Assembly (NCBI GenBank): GCA_035296325.1
Contig: DATHBD010000059.1
Location: 20,199 to 84,198 of the forward strand
Source of the DNA: DATHBD01 sp035296325
GTDB taxonomy: Bacteria > Actinomycetota > Actinomycetes > Mycobacteriales > Micromonosporaceae
Direction of reading: 5' to 3'
DNA length: 64,000 nucleotides
The translations under genes were made by a program, and so were the position numbers. Below the pieces are notes generated by a model. It did no database searches. It had not been told where the DNA came from and saw only the letters and a list, made by a program, of their open reading frames with translations. Shown in pieces: positions 51,855-59,851 of the stretch (positions are counted from its first letter, which is position 1; each line of letters starts with the position of its first letter).

Positions 51855-52757
51855 TCAGTACCGCTCGACGCTGAGCGTGGCCAACCCCGCAGTCGCGTCG
51901 AGGTCGTACCGGTCGGCGGCCTGGTCCCATCCGGTCGGTGCGTACGCCGTCCCCGGCGCGATGCCGGAGTGCCGTTCCCCGTCGATGGTCACGGTCGAGG
52001 CGCCTGCGCCGATGTGGACCCGACTCGGCACCTCGTTGGGCACGTGGACGGTGAACTCGTTCCCGCCGCCGGCCATCCGAATCGCTACCCGGCCCTGCGG
52101 CCGGGGTAGCCACAGCTCGGCCCGGTTGACGCCGCCGGTGAAGTCCACGCCGGTGATGTGCGCGTTCCGGACATCGACCGTGGCCGACGCTGACCCGCCG
52201 ATGAGGCCGATCTGCCAGCGCACCGCGGAATTGAGCCGTACATCGACCGAGGTACTGGCGTTGCCGTTCGGTGCGGTCACGTCGAGCTCGATCCGGCCGT
52301 TCTCGCTGAAAACCCTCGGTACGGCGTCGGAGTTGCGCGGCGTTGAGATCCGGTACAGGTCACCGCCGAGGTCCTCGGTCCGCACATTGACCGACGTGAC
52401 GCCGGAAATCAGTTGGAACTCCTCCTGCTCCGCACCGTCGCGTGCCGCCGTGACGGTGTGTCCCCGTGCGGCCCCGCCGCCGGACTGAGAGAGCACCACG
52501 GCGCCCACCAGTGCCACGAGTAGCAACAGCACCACGGCGATGACGGCGTACACGACCCGGCGGGGAAGCCGGGCCTGCGGTTGGTGGCGCGCCCGGTGGC
52601 CAGCGGGCGGGCCAGCGGGCAGGGCCCCGGGCGGGCCAGCGGGCGGCGGGGCGGTGACCGGCGAGCGATCGTCAGCCTGCGCGGCGGACAGATCGTTGGA
52701 ACCGGGCGCGTCCGAGGGCTCACTCTGCGGCGTCGGCGGCCTCATCGGGGGGGTCAT
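51855..52757 (-). CDS. Single-pass membrane protein with adhesin-like outer domain
   Basis: A 300-residue protein. The first 65 residues are Pro/Ala-rich and cytoplasmic; a membrane helix (about 70-90, VVYAVIAVVLLLLVALVGAV) is followed by an outer domain of repeated short beta strands (FQLISGVTSVNVRTEDLG, then NGNASTSVDVRL, ASATVDVRNAHITGVDFTGG). This is the pattern of DUF4097/adhesin-type beta-solenoids. ATG 52757 or 52745. No partner genes are obvious. Confidence 0.72.
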   Translation of the reverse strand: MTPPMRPPTPQSEPSDAPGSNDLSAAQADDRSPVTAPPPAGPPGALPAGPPAGHRARHQPQARLPRRVVYAVIAVVLLLLVALVGAVVLSQSGGGAARGHTVTAARDGAEQEEFQLISGVTSVNVRTEDLGGDLYRISTPRNSDAVPRVFSENGRIELDVTAPNGNASTSVDVRLNSAVRWQIGLIGGSASATVDVRNAHITGVDFTGGVNRAELWLPRPQGRVAIRMAGGGNEFTVHVPNEVPSRVHIGAGASTVTIDGERHSGIAPGTAYAPTGWDQAADRYDLDATAGLATLSVERY

Positions 52758-52887
52758 GCCGTCCCCATACCCAATAACGGTTCGACACTCCCATCGATGC
52801 GCTGGTCACCGGGGGTGCCCCGGTCCGATGCCATTCAGCGGCCCGAAAGGGCATGGCGTTGTCGCGCACCCGGTTTACATTGGCCGG

Positions 52888-54009
52888 ATGACTGCGACGG
52901 GCCCGCATCTGCGCCGGCGTCGCCTGCGGTGGATATTGGCACTGCTCGTTGTGCCCGTCCTCTGTGTCGGTGCGCCGGTCGTGCTCTGGGTCTCCTTCCT
53001 CGCGGAGTACGACGAATCCCCGGCGTGCGTACCCCTTCCGCCGCAGGCGCCGGTCGCCGCGGCCGGCGCCGGGGTGGTACGCGCAGGGGGGAAGGCTGAG
53101 CCGTTGACCTATCCGGCGGTGGTGGTCGCCGGTCAGCGCCGCATCACGGCGTACCTCACGAACGACGTGGGATGGGTGCTCAACCCGGATGGCGCGACCT
53201 ACCGCCGGCTCACGGGCGTGTCCGTCCACGACCTCAGGGCCTCGCCGGACGGTCGGACCGTTGGGTTCGTGCCCGGCAACGGCAGCGCCCCGCCACAGCA
53301 GGATAGACGGTTCGCCCTGTACGACATCGCCACCGCGACGACCCGATGGCTCGGTGTGCCGGATGCCGTTCAGTCGGTCGAGTGGGCTCCGGACAGTTCC
53401 CGGCTCGCCGTCATGCTCGGCTCGCCGGGCAGCCGTGCCCGCAGCGGCCCCGCCGACATCCTGCTTGTTGAGGCCGGCACCGGCGGGCACCGGACGGTGA
53501 CGCTCCGCCTCCCCGGTTCCGCGCCGAACGCCGAGCTGACCTACGTGCAGTGGGACCGCGACGGGACGCGGCTGTATGCCGAGTGGGCGGTGGCCGACGG
53601 CGACGACAGTCACCTGTCCAGCGTGCACGACGTTGACGGCGCCGGTCAGCTGCTGCCCCGTCGCGTCGGCATCGGCCGCGGAGGCCTCTCACCGAACGGC
53701 CGGTTGGCTGCCGGGTTCGGTGGCGAGGTGCTCGACGTTGCGACGGGTGCGGTGGTGTCCGGCCCGGCGCTGCGCTGGTGCCAGGACCATGGCATCAACC
53801 GCACGTTCGACATTCTGGGTTGGTACGACGACAGCCATGTCATCGCGGTGCACTCCGACCGGGAGTGGATGCGGGATCAGCGGTGGGGCGAACCGCGACG
53901 CAAGGCGCTGGGCAGCCGCATGGTGGTGATGGACCTGGATGGTGCGGTCACCCAGGAGATCATTGGATGGACCCCGGGCGAGCTTCCGGGTGGGCAGTTC
54001 ACGGCGTAA
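52888..54009 (+). CDS. Membrane-anchored TolB/WD40-like protein, function unknown
   Basis: A 373-residue protein with an N-terminal basic stretch and one membrane helix (about residues 14-36, RWILALLVVPVLCVGAPVV). The outer part has propeller-like repeats (DLRASPDGRTVGFVPGNG, SVEWAPDSSRLAVML, WDRDGTRLYAEWAV, GGLSPNGRLAAGFGGE). This is the third anchored propeller in the window. ATG 52888. It converges on and overlaps by 11 bases the next minus-strand gene. Confidence 0.75.
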   Translation: MTATGPHLRRRRLRWILALLVVPVLCVGAPVVLWVSFLAEYDESPACVPLPPQAPVAAAGAGVVRAGGKAEPLTYPAVVVAGQRRITAYLTNDVGWVLNPDGATYRRLTGVSVHDLRASPDGRTVGFVPGNGSAPPQQDRRFALYDIATATTRWLGVPDAVQSVEWAPDSSRLAVMLGSPGSRARSGPADILLVEAGTGGHRTVTLRLPGSAPNAELTYVQWDRDGTRLYAEWAVADGDDSHLSSVHDVDGAGQLLPRRVGIGRGGLSPNGRLAAGFGGEVLDVATGAVVSGPALRWCQDHGINRTFDILGWYDDSHVIAVHSDREWMRDQRWGEPRRKALGSRMVVMDLDGAVTQEIIGWTPGELPGGQFTA

Positions 54010-54700
54010 CGCCACCTGCCGGCGCGCGCGGCATACCGGGGTCCCGGCCGAGGAACGCGATCAACCGGTCACCCGGGCCGGCCGATCCCGGTAGGTCGAT
54101 CGGCGCGGCGAACCGGGCCGGTCGGTCGGCCTCGCCGACCAGCAGACGGCACAGCTCCAGCAGTTCCACGGCCAGCGATGGGGGGATCGGGCGGTCCCAG
54201 CCGCAGGCGCGCGCCACATCCCACCCGTGTACGGCCAACTCGACCGCGCCGGTGCCGGTGATGATCCCGGCCGTCAGCGGCAACCCGCCGACCGAGACCG
54301 CCTGGTCGCTCTGCGCCGCCGCCCACGCGCCCAGCAGCCGGCAGGCCCGTCGCCGCAGGCTGACCACGGGATCGAGCGCCGGATCGAGCGCCGGATCGAA
54401 CGCCGGATCGAGCGCCCGCTCGATCGGCCGGTCGGCGGCGAACCCGGTCATCACGTCGATGTGCTCCGGTACGCCGTGCAGCGCCACCCGTCCGATGCTG
54501 ACCGCCTCGTCCAGGGCGAGGAGGGAGTCGTCCAGGTGGGCGAGCAGGTCGCGCAGATTCCAGCCGTGACAGGGCGTTGGGTGCGACATCGCCTCGGGGG
54601 TGACGACGTGCAGGCTGCCGAGGGTGTAGTTGATCGCGCGCTCCAGCAGCGCGGCCCCGCCGGTCAGCGCGGCGCTGGCGCGGGTGTCGCTCATCGACAT
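53999..54700 (-). CDS. TIGR03086-type protein, mycothiol-dependent maleylpyruvate-isomerase/DinB fold
   Basis: A 233-residue four-helix-bundle protein. The metal-binding pattern is PTPCHGWNLRDLLAHLDDSL near residues 41-60 and ELAVHGWDVARACG near 155-170. Such proteins are typical of actinobacteria and are thought to use mycothiol or other thiols in detoxification; the substrate is unknown. A 12-bp repeat inserts four DPAL-like units at about residues 96-111. ATG 54700. It follows the sigma gene by six bases and is probably part of its operon, a common arrangement for ECF factors of the SigJ/SigX5 type. Confidence 0.85.
   Translation of the reverse strand: MSMSDTRASAALTGGAALLERAINYTLGSLHVVTPEAMSHPTPCHGWNLRDLLAHLDDSLLALDEAVSIGRVALHGVPEHIDVMTGFAADRPIERALDPAFDPALDPALDPVVSLRRRACRLLGAWAAAQSDQAVSVGGLPLTAGIITGTGAVELAVHGWDVARACGWDRPIPPSLAVELLELCRLLVGEADRPARFAAPIDLPGSAGPGDRLIAFLGRDPGMPRAPAGGVTP
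54369..54416 (-). repeat. Four 12-bp units in the TIGR03086-type gene
   Basis: GGATCGAGCGCC is present at 54369, 54381, 54393 (one change) and 54405, in frame, giving DPAL-type repeats. Confidence 0.95.
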
Positions 54701-54706
54701 GGCCGG

Positions 54707-55720
54707 TCAGCCAGCCGGCGGTTCGGCCGGCGGTTCGGCCGGCAGGCTCGCCGGCAGGCCGAACTTCTCGAACAGTCGGAGATCGAAGAAGCTGGCGACG
54801 TGCGTGATCCCCGCTGCGGTCACGGTGAGGACCGGCAGGTTGAAGGCCCGGAAGACACCGTCCTCGCCGCGCATGTACAGCCCGAACGCCGGTTGGCCGT
54901 TTGCCGACGTGGGGATCAACCGCATGTCTCCCGGGCCGCCGGCCGGGCACTGTGTGTCGATCAGCCGACCGATGTTCTCCGCGCCCTGGTACCAGCCGGT
55001 GAACGGCGGCATCTCCCACACGGCGTCGGCGGTGAACAGCCTGACGATCGCCGGGATGTCCTTGGCCTCGAACGCGGCGACGTACCGGTCGAGAAGTTGG
55101 CGCTGGTCAGCGGCGGTGGGTTCGACGATCTCATCCTCGGACAGCGCGGCCTGCTCAAGCTGCGCGCGGGCCCGCTGCAGGATGCTGTTGACCGCCGTGG
55201 TGGTGGTGTCGAGCACCTCCGCGACCTCCGCCGCGCGCCAGTTGAGCACGTCGCGGAGGATCAGCACGGCGCGCTGGCGGGGTGGAAGGTGTTGCAGGGC
55301 CGCGACCAGCGCCAGCCGGATGCGCGAGCGTGCGGTCACGATTGAGGCCGGGTCGGTCGCGTCGCCGCCGAACATGGCGTCCGGTATCGGCTCCAGCCAC
55401 GGCACCTCCGTCTGCTGGACCAGGGTGTCCCCGGCGTCCGCGCCGGGTGCGCCGAGGCCGGTCGGCATCGGCCGGCGATTGCGGCTCTCCAGCGCGGTGA
55501 GGCAGGCCCGGGTGGCGATGGAGTGCAGCCACGTCCGCAGCGACGACCGACCCTCGAACCGGTCGTACGCGCGCCACGCCCGGAGGTAGGTCTCCTGCAC
55601 CAGATCCTCGGCGTCGTGCACCGAGCCGAGCATCCGGTAACAGTGCGCGAGCAGTTCGCGCCGGAACGGATCGGCCTGGCGCAGAAAGTCCTCGTCGACC
55701 GTACTGCCCATGGTGGTCAT
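54707..55720 (-). CDS. ECF sigma factor of the SigJ/SigX5 type with SnoaL-like C-terminus
   Basis: A 337-residue sigma factor. Region 2 (about residues 14-85: FRRELLAHCYRMLGSVHDAE, DLVQETYLRAWRAY), region 4 (about 140-205: LPPRQRAVLILRDVLNWRAA) and a C-terminal NTF2/SnoaL-like domain (about 215-325: LLDRYVAAFEAKDIPAIVRL, then GYQ-like WYQGAENIGRL). This C-terminal domain is typical of the TIGR02960 class and regulates activity in place of an anti-sigma protein. ATG 55720; an in-frame ATG 55744 is possible. The tail repeats PAEPP. It is linked to the TIGR03086-type gene that follows. Confidence 0.9.
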   Translation of the reverse strand: MTTMGSTVDEDFLRQADPFRRELLAHCYRMLGSVHDAEDLVQETYLRAWRAYDRFEGRSSLRTWLHSIATRACLTALESRNRRPMPTGLGAPGADAGDTLVQQTEVPWLEPIPDAMFGGDATDPASIVTARSRIRLALVAALQHLPPRQRAVLILRDVLNWRAAEVAEVLDTTTTAVNSILQRARAQLEQAALSEDEIVEPTAADQRQLLDRYVAAFEAKDIPAIVRLFTADAVWEMPPFTGWYQGAENIGRLIDTQCPAGGPGDMRLIPTSANGQPAFGLYMRGEDGVFRAFNLPVLTVTAAGITHVASFFDLRLFEKFGLPASLPAEPPAEPPAG

Positions 55721-55820
55721 GATCTTCGGTCTCCTCACCGTCATCCGTACAGACCACCGCCGAGCCGGAAACTCATCGGTGGGTCGATGACAGAATCTAC
55801 CGCCGGAGCACCTACCAGAC

Positions 55821-55888
55821 CGAGGACGCCAAGGCCGGGCCGAGGACGCCAAGGCCGCGCCGAGGACGCCAAGGCCGAGGACGCCGAG
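55821..55888. repeat. 20-bp tandem repeat upstream of the sigma gene
   Basis: CGAGGACGCCAAGGCCG starts each unit at 55821, 55841 and 55861, with a shortened copy to 55888. It lies between the sigma gene and galK and is not coding. Confidence 0.93.
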
Positions 55889-55998
55889 GGCCCAACGGGC
55901 CGTGCTTCCGCTGGATCGCCGACCTCGGCGCCGGGATGCGCCCCGGCCAGCCGCTCTCCCGCCGAAGGGCGGTGGTGGGGCGACGGGCGTCGGGCGCG

Positions 55999-57189
55999 TC
56001 AGCTCACCCGGGTGGCTCCCGCGGAGGCGGTCGCCACGAACGGGTCGGGAGCGTCGAATCCGCGTTCCGCGAATGCCGCTGCCACCGCGGCGGCCACCCG
56101 ATCAGTCTGGTCCGCGTCGACGAGGGCGATCACGCATCCGCCGAAGCCGCCACCCGTCATCCGGGCGCCGTACGCCCCGGCCGCCAGCGCCACCTCGGCG
56201 GCCACGTCCACCTGGGGGACGGTGATCTCGTAGTCGTCGCGCATCGACGCGTGCGACGCGGTCAGCAGCGGCCCGATGCCGGTCACCTCACCGGAGCGCA
56301 GCGCAGCCACCGTGTCGAGGACCCGCTGGTTCTCGGTGACCACGTGCCGCAGCCGCCGGCGGGCGACCTCGTCGGAGATCTTGGCGAACGCCTCCGGCAG
56401 GCCGGCGACCTCGACGTCGCGCAGCGCCGGCACGCCGAGTTCGCGCGCGACCGACTCGCAGGTGGCCCGGCGGTTGGCGTACGCCCCGTCGGTCAGCTGA
56501 TGGGGCGCGTTCGTGTTGATCACAAGCATGGCGAGATCCAGCGACGCCAGGTCGAACGGCACGTGCTGCACCTCCAGCGACCGGCAGTCGAGGAACAGCG
56601 CGTGCCCGTCCCGGCACAGCACCGAGGCCGACTGGTCCATGATCCCGGAGGGCATGCCGACGTAGTCGTTCTCCGCCCGCTGGACCACCCGCGGACGGTC
56701 CGGCACGGCGAGGTCGAGGCCGCCGAGGTCCACCAGCGCGGTGAGCACGGCGCACTGCAGTGCCGCGGACGACGAGACGCCGGCGCCGAGCGGCACGTCA
56801 CTGGCGATCAGAAACCGGGCTGCCGGCGGGTCGAAGCCCGCTTCGCGCAACGCCCACACGACTCCGGCCACATAGGCGGCCCAGCCCTCCACCGCGCCGG
56901 GCTCCAGGTCGTCGGCGTGAAACTCCACGAGCTCGCCGGTCAGCTCGGAGCGGACACGCCATGTCGAGCCGCCCGCTGCCGGCCGGTCGGTCCTGGCGGC
57001 CGCGACGGCCGTGCGCGCCGGCAGCGCGAACGGCAGGACGAACCCGTCGTTGTAGTCGGTGTGCTCCCCGATCAGGTTGACCCTGCCCGGGGCTGCCCAG
57101 ACCCCGTCCGGCTCGGCGCCGAAATGTTCCCGGAACCCGGCCGGCGCGCGGCGTGCGGCATCCTCAACCATGCCGGCATCCTCATCCAT
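55999..57189 (-). CDS. galK: Galactokinase
   Basis: A 396-residue GHMP kinase that phosphorylates galactose to galactose-1-phosphate. Motif 1 is APGRVNLIGEHTDYNDGF (about residues 32-49), motif 2 is DVPLGAGVSSSAALQ and motif 3 is GARMTGGGFGGCVIAL. All are intact and the length is normal. ATG 57189 has GGGAG five bases upstream and overlaps the end of galT by eight bases, so galT and galK are coupled. It processes galactose probably released by the GH35 enzyme. Confidence 0.97.
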   Translation of the reverse strand: MDEDAGMVEDAARRAPAGFREHFGAEPDGVWAAPGRVNLIGEHTDYNDGFVLPFALPARTAVAAARTDRPAAGGSTWRVRSELTGELVEFHADDLEPGAVEGWAAYVAGVVWALREAGFDPPAARFLIASDVPLGAGVSSSAALQCAVLTALVDLGGLDLAVPDRPRVVQRAENDYVGMPSGIMDQSASVLCRDGHALFLDCRSLEVQHVPFDLASLDLAMLVINTNAPHQLTDGAYANRRATCESVARELGVPALRDVEVAGLPEAFAKISDEVARRRLRHVVTENQRVLDTVAALRSGEVTGIGPLLTASHASMRDDYEITVPQVDVAAEVALAAGAYGARMTGGGFGGCVIALVDADQTDRVAAAVAAAFAERGFDAPDPFVATASAGATRVS

Positions 57190-58318
57190 GCTGGCTCCCT
57201 CCGGATGCCGCCCCTGCGTTGCCCGCGTCGCGGACCTGGCCCGCGTCACGCAGCAACTGCGCCGCCTGCTCCGGCGGCACGTCGTTGATGAATACGCCCA
57301 TGGCCGACTCGGACCCGGCGAGGTACTTGAGCTTGTTCGGGGCGCGCCGGGTGCTGAACAGCTGCAGATGCAGGTAGGCGATGTCCCGATCGGCGCGGGT
57401 GGGCGCCTGGTACCAGGCGGAGATGTACGGCATGGAAAGGTCGAACACGCCGTCCAGCCGCCGCAGCACGTCGAGGTAGATCGGTGCCAGGGCGGCGCGC
57501 TCCGCGTCGGACAGGGCTGCGATGTCGGGGACCTGACGATGCGGGTACAGGTGGATCTCGAACGGCCAGCGCGCCGCCTCCGGCACGAACGCCGTCCAGT
57601 ACTCGTTCTCGGCGACGATCCTGGTGCCGGCGGCGCGTTCCGCGGCGAGCACATCGGCGAACAGGTTGGCGCCATCACGCAGCGCGGCGTAGTCGCGGGC
57701 GGAGGCGAGCATCCGCCGGGTCCGCGGCGTGACGAACGGGTACGCGTAGATCTGCCCGTGCGGGTGGTGCAGGGTGACACCGATCTCGACGCCCCGGTTC
57801 TCGAAGACGAAAACCTGCGCCACCTCGGGGAGGTCGGACAGCTCCGCCGTGCGATCGGCCCACGCCTCGATGACGGTGCGCACGCGCGCCGGGGAGAGAC
57901 TGGCGAACGAGGCGTTGTGGTCGGAGGTGAAGCAGACCACCTCGCAGCGCCCCGCGCCGGTGCGGTGCTCGCCCAGCCCCGGGAGGTCGGTGGCCTCGAC
58001 CGTGCCGGGCCGGTCGCTGAAGGAGGGGAACCGGTTCTCGAACACCACGACGTCGTACGACGAAGCCGGGATCTCGCTCGGGTGGCCCGGCTTCGACGGG
58101 CACAACGGGCACTCGTCGGTCGGTGGGAGATGCGTGCGGGTCTGGCGGTGTGCCGCGATGGCGACCCACTCGTCCAGAATCGGGTCATATCGGATCTGCG
58201 ATGCAGGCGGTGGTGGCGGAAGGTCCCGGGTGTCCACCGCATCCCGGACGAGGGTCTCGTCCTCGTCGAAATAGATCAGCTCCCGGCCGTCGGCCAAGGG
58301 CGTGACGGTGCGTTTCAC
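57182..58318 (-). CDS. galT: Galactose-1-phosphate uridylyltransferase
   Basis: A 378-residue enzyme of the Leloir pathway that exchanges galactose-1-phosphate with UDP-glucose. The active-site HPH triad occurs in VTLHHPHGQIYAYPF; zinc ligands include CPLCPSKPG (about residues 70-78). The second half (WPFEIHLYPHRQVPD) is the C-terminal domain. Length is normal. It overlaps galK by eight bases. GalE is not in the window. Confidence 0.97.
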   Translation of the reverse strand: MKRTVTPLADGRELIYFDEDETLVRDAVDTRDLPPPPPASQIRYDPILDEWVAIAAHRQTRTHLPPTDECPLCPSKPGHPSEIPASSYDVVVFENRFPSFSDRPGTVEATDLPGLGEHRTGAGRCEVVCFTSDHNASFASLSPARVRTVIEAWADRTAELSDLPEVAQVFVFENRGVEIGVTLHHPHGQIYAYPFVTPRTRRMLASARDYAALRDGANLFADVLAAERAAGTRIVAENEYWTAFVPEAARWPFEIHLYPHRQVPDIAALSDAERAALAPIYLDVLRRLDGVFDLSMPYISAWYQAPTRADRDIAYLHLQLFSTRRAPNKLKYLAGSESAMGVFINDVPPEQAAQLLRDAGQVRDAGNAGAASGGSQHG

Positions 58319-58403
58319 TCGCGGTTCCTCCAGCCGATCTACAGGCTTCCCGGCACGTCAGCGTACGGCCAGCGCTTGGGTACGTCGATTCCACCCCGCC
58401 CGG

Positions 58404-59525
58404 CTACCGGAGTCGCTCGGGGGCCCGGCTGATCGCGGGTCGCCGCCGTCGCCGCGGCAGGCCGACGGCCGCCAGCACCGCCCGACTCGTGGCAGCGGTG
58501 GGTCGCAGCACGCACGTGTGCAGCCATCGGCCGGCGGGCGCCAGGACGTCGTGGCGCACCCACCGGGCCGCGGGCTTGACGGTGCGGCGCCAGGCGGTGA
58601 GCAGCCACCGGTAGCCCAGCACCAGGGTCCAGCGCCACAGCCACGCCGCCATCAGCCCGAACGGGCGCAGCACGAACCGGTGCAGCAGGCGGCCCGCCGC
58701 AACGAGCGCCCGGCCCAGCCAATCGGTCGTCCGGTCCACCACGCGCCAGCTCTGGACGATCGCCCGGCCCACCACCCGGGCGAGCGGTGTCAGGGCATCC
58801 GCCAACCAGTACACCGGTCGCATCACCAGGTAGGTGGTGAGCCAGTCGAGGGCGGCGAGGGCGGCTCGAGCGGCACCCGCGACCGCCCGGCGCGTGCCAG
58901 TCGTGACCCGGCCCCATAACCGGCCCGCGCCCGACATCGCTGGGATCAGCAGGCCGTGGACAAGGGTGCGAGCCGTTGCGGCGACCGCGCCGCCGAACCG
59001 GCCGGCTGCCCGTGCGGCGGCGTGCCACGCCCGGACCAGCGCGTGCCGGACCGGCCGCAGGGCGTGCCGTGCCCAGCGCGCCAGCGCCTGCCCGACCGGC
59101 CGCAGGGCGTGCAAGGTCCAGTGGGTCAGGGCCTGCCAGACCAACGCCAGGGCGTGCCCGACGCAGCGGGCCGGTGCCACGACGAGCGTGATGGTGAGCC
59201 AGGTGAGCGGCAACCAGACGGCGGACCGCACCAGCCGGGCGACCGGTCGGGCCAGGTACCGCCGCAGGAACCGGCCGACGCGTGGCATCTGCCGCCAGAG
59301 CCAGCTGATCGGGCGGACCACCGCCAGGTAGCCGAATCGTGCCAGCGGCCGTGCGACGTACCGCCGCAGCGCGCCCTCGGCGGTGACCAGCACCTCCCGC
59401 AGCAGCAGCACCGGGACGACGACGAGCACCGCGACTGCGCGCACCGGCCAGTCGATCCAGGCCGGCACCTCCGGATCCCGCTGCGGCATCCGTCGGAAGG
59501 TCGGCCGCACGGCATCCCGGATCAC
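58404..59525 (-). CDS. Arg/Ala/Trp-rich repetitive protein, unrecognised
   Basis: A 373-residue protein in which about half of the positions are Ala, Arg, Leu, Val or Trp. One membrane helix at about residues 22-40 (WPVRAVAVLVVVPVLLLREV) is followed by many amphipathic segments with a recurring pattern RP-V-x-x-W/A-L-x-R-x-x-x (YVARPLARFG, RYLARPVARLV, LHALRPVGQAL, RHALRPVRHAL, TYLVMRPVYWL, RFVLRPFGLMA). It ends with a basic tail (RRRRRPAISR). Third-position GC is near 100%, so it is a real gene. GTG 59525 is a likely start, ATG 59489 is possible. It may lie along a membrane. No known family. Confidence 0.6.
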   Translation of the reverse strand: MIRDAVRPTFRRMPQRDPEVPAWIDWPVRAVAVLVVVPVLLLREVLVTAEGALRRYVARPLARFGYLAVVRPISWLWRQMPRVGRFLRRYLARPVARLVRSAVWLPLTWLTITLVVAPARCVGHALALVWQALTHWTLHALRPVGQALARWARHALRPVRHALVRAWHAAARAAGRFGGAVAATARTLVHGLLIPAMSGAGRLWGRVTTGTRRAVAGAARAALAALDWLTTYLVMRPVYWLADALTPLARVVGRAIVQSWRVVDRTTDWLGRALVAAGRLLHRFVLRPFGLMAAWLWRWTLVLGYRWLLTAWRRTVKPAARWVRHDVLAPAGRWLHTCVLRPTAATSRAVLAAVGLPRRRRRPAISRAPERLR

Positions 59526-59851
59526 TCTCGCAACCGTAGCGACCAGGATCAACGCCCGGCGCGGACGCAGCGCAGCCTCCGCGCGGGGGGTCGCGGAGGC
59601 TGCGCTCGGGGGAAGGGCGTCGGTGGGCGGTGTCAGCGACGGCCAACAGCGGGCGGGTCGCTGGTCCCCAGGGGGTGGGCGGTAGGTCCCCCGGCGGTAC
59701 GTCCCGGCCGCCGGTGCCGTCAAGACGCTAGGGGACGCATCGACACGCACCAAGACATCTAACCCAGAGATAAGAAACCCGGCGGAATCTGCTCCGACAC
59801 TTCGGCCGGGTCGGCGCCAGGCCGACGCGGTCGGGGCAGCATCATTCACTG
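59526..59851. promoter_or_regulatory. Divergent promoter region with a 14-bp hairpin
   Basis: This 326-base gap serves the minus-strand gene at 59525 and the peptidase at 59852. GCGCAGCCTCCGCG (59570-59583) pairs perfectly with 59592-59605 around a G-run loop. It lies 45 bases before the minus-strand start, so it would be in that gene's leader. No other motif is clear. Confidence 0.5.

Noticed and set aside
58956..59762. Plus-strand frame opposite the Arg/Trp-rich gene
   Set aside because: It lacks a ribosome site and family features, and third-position GC favours the minus strand.
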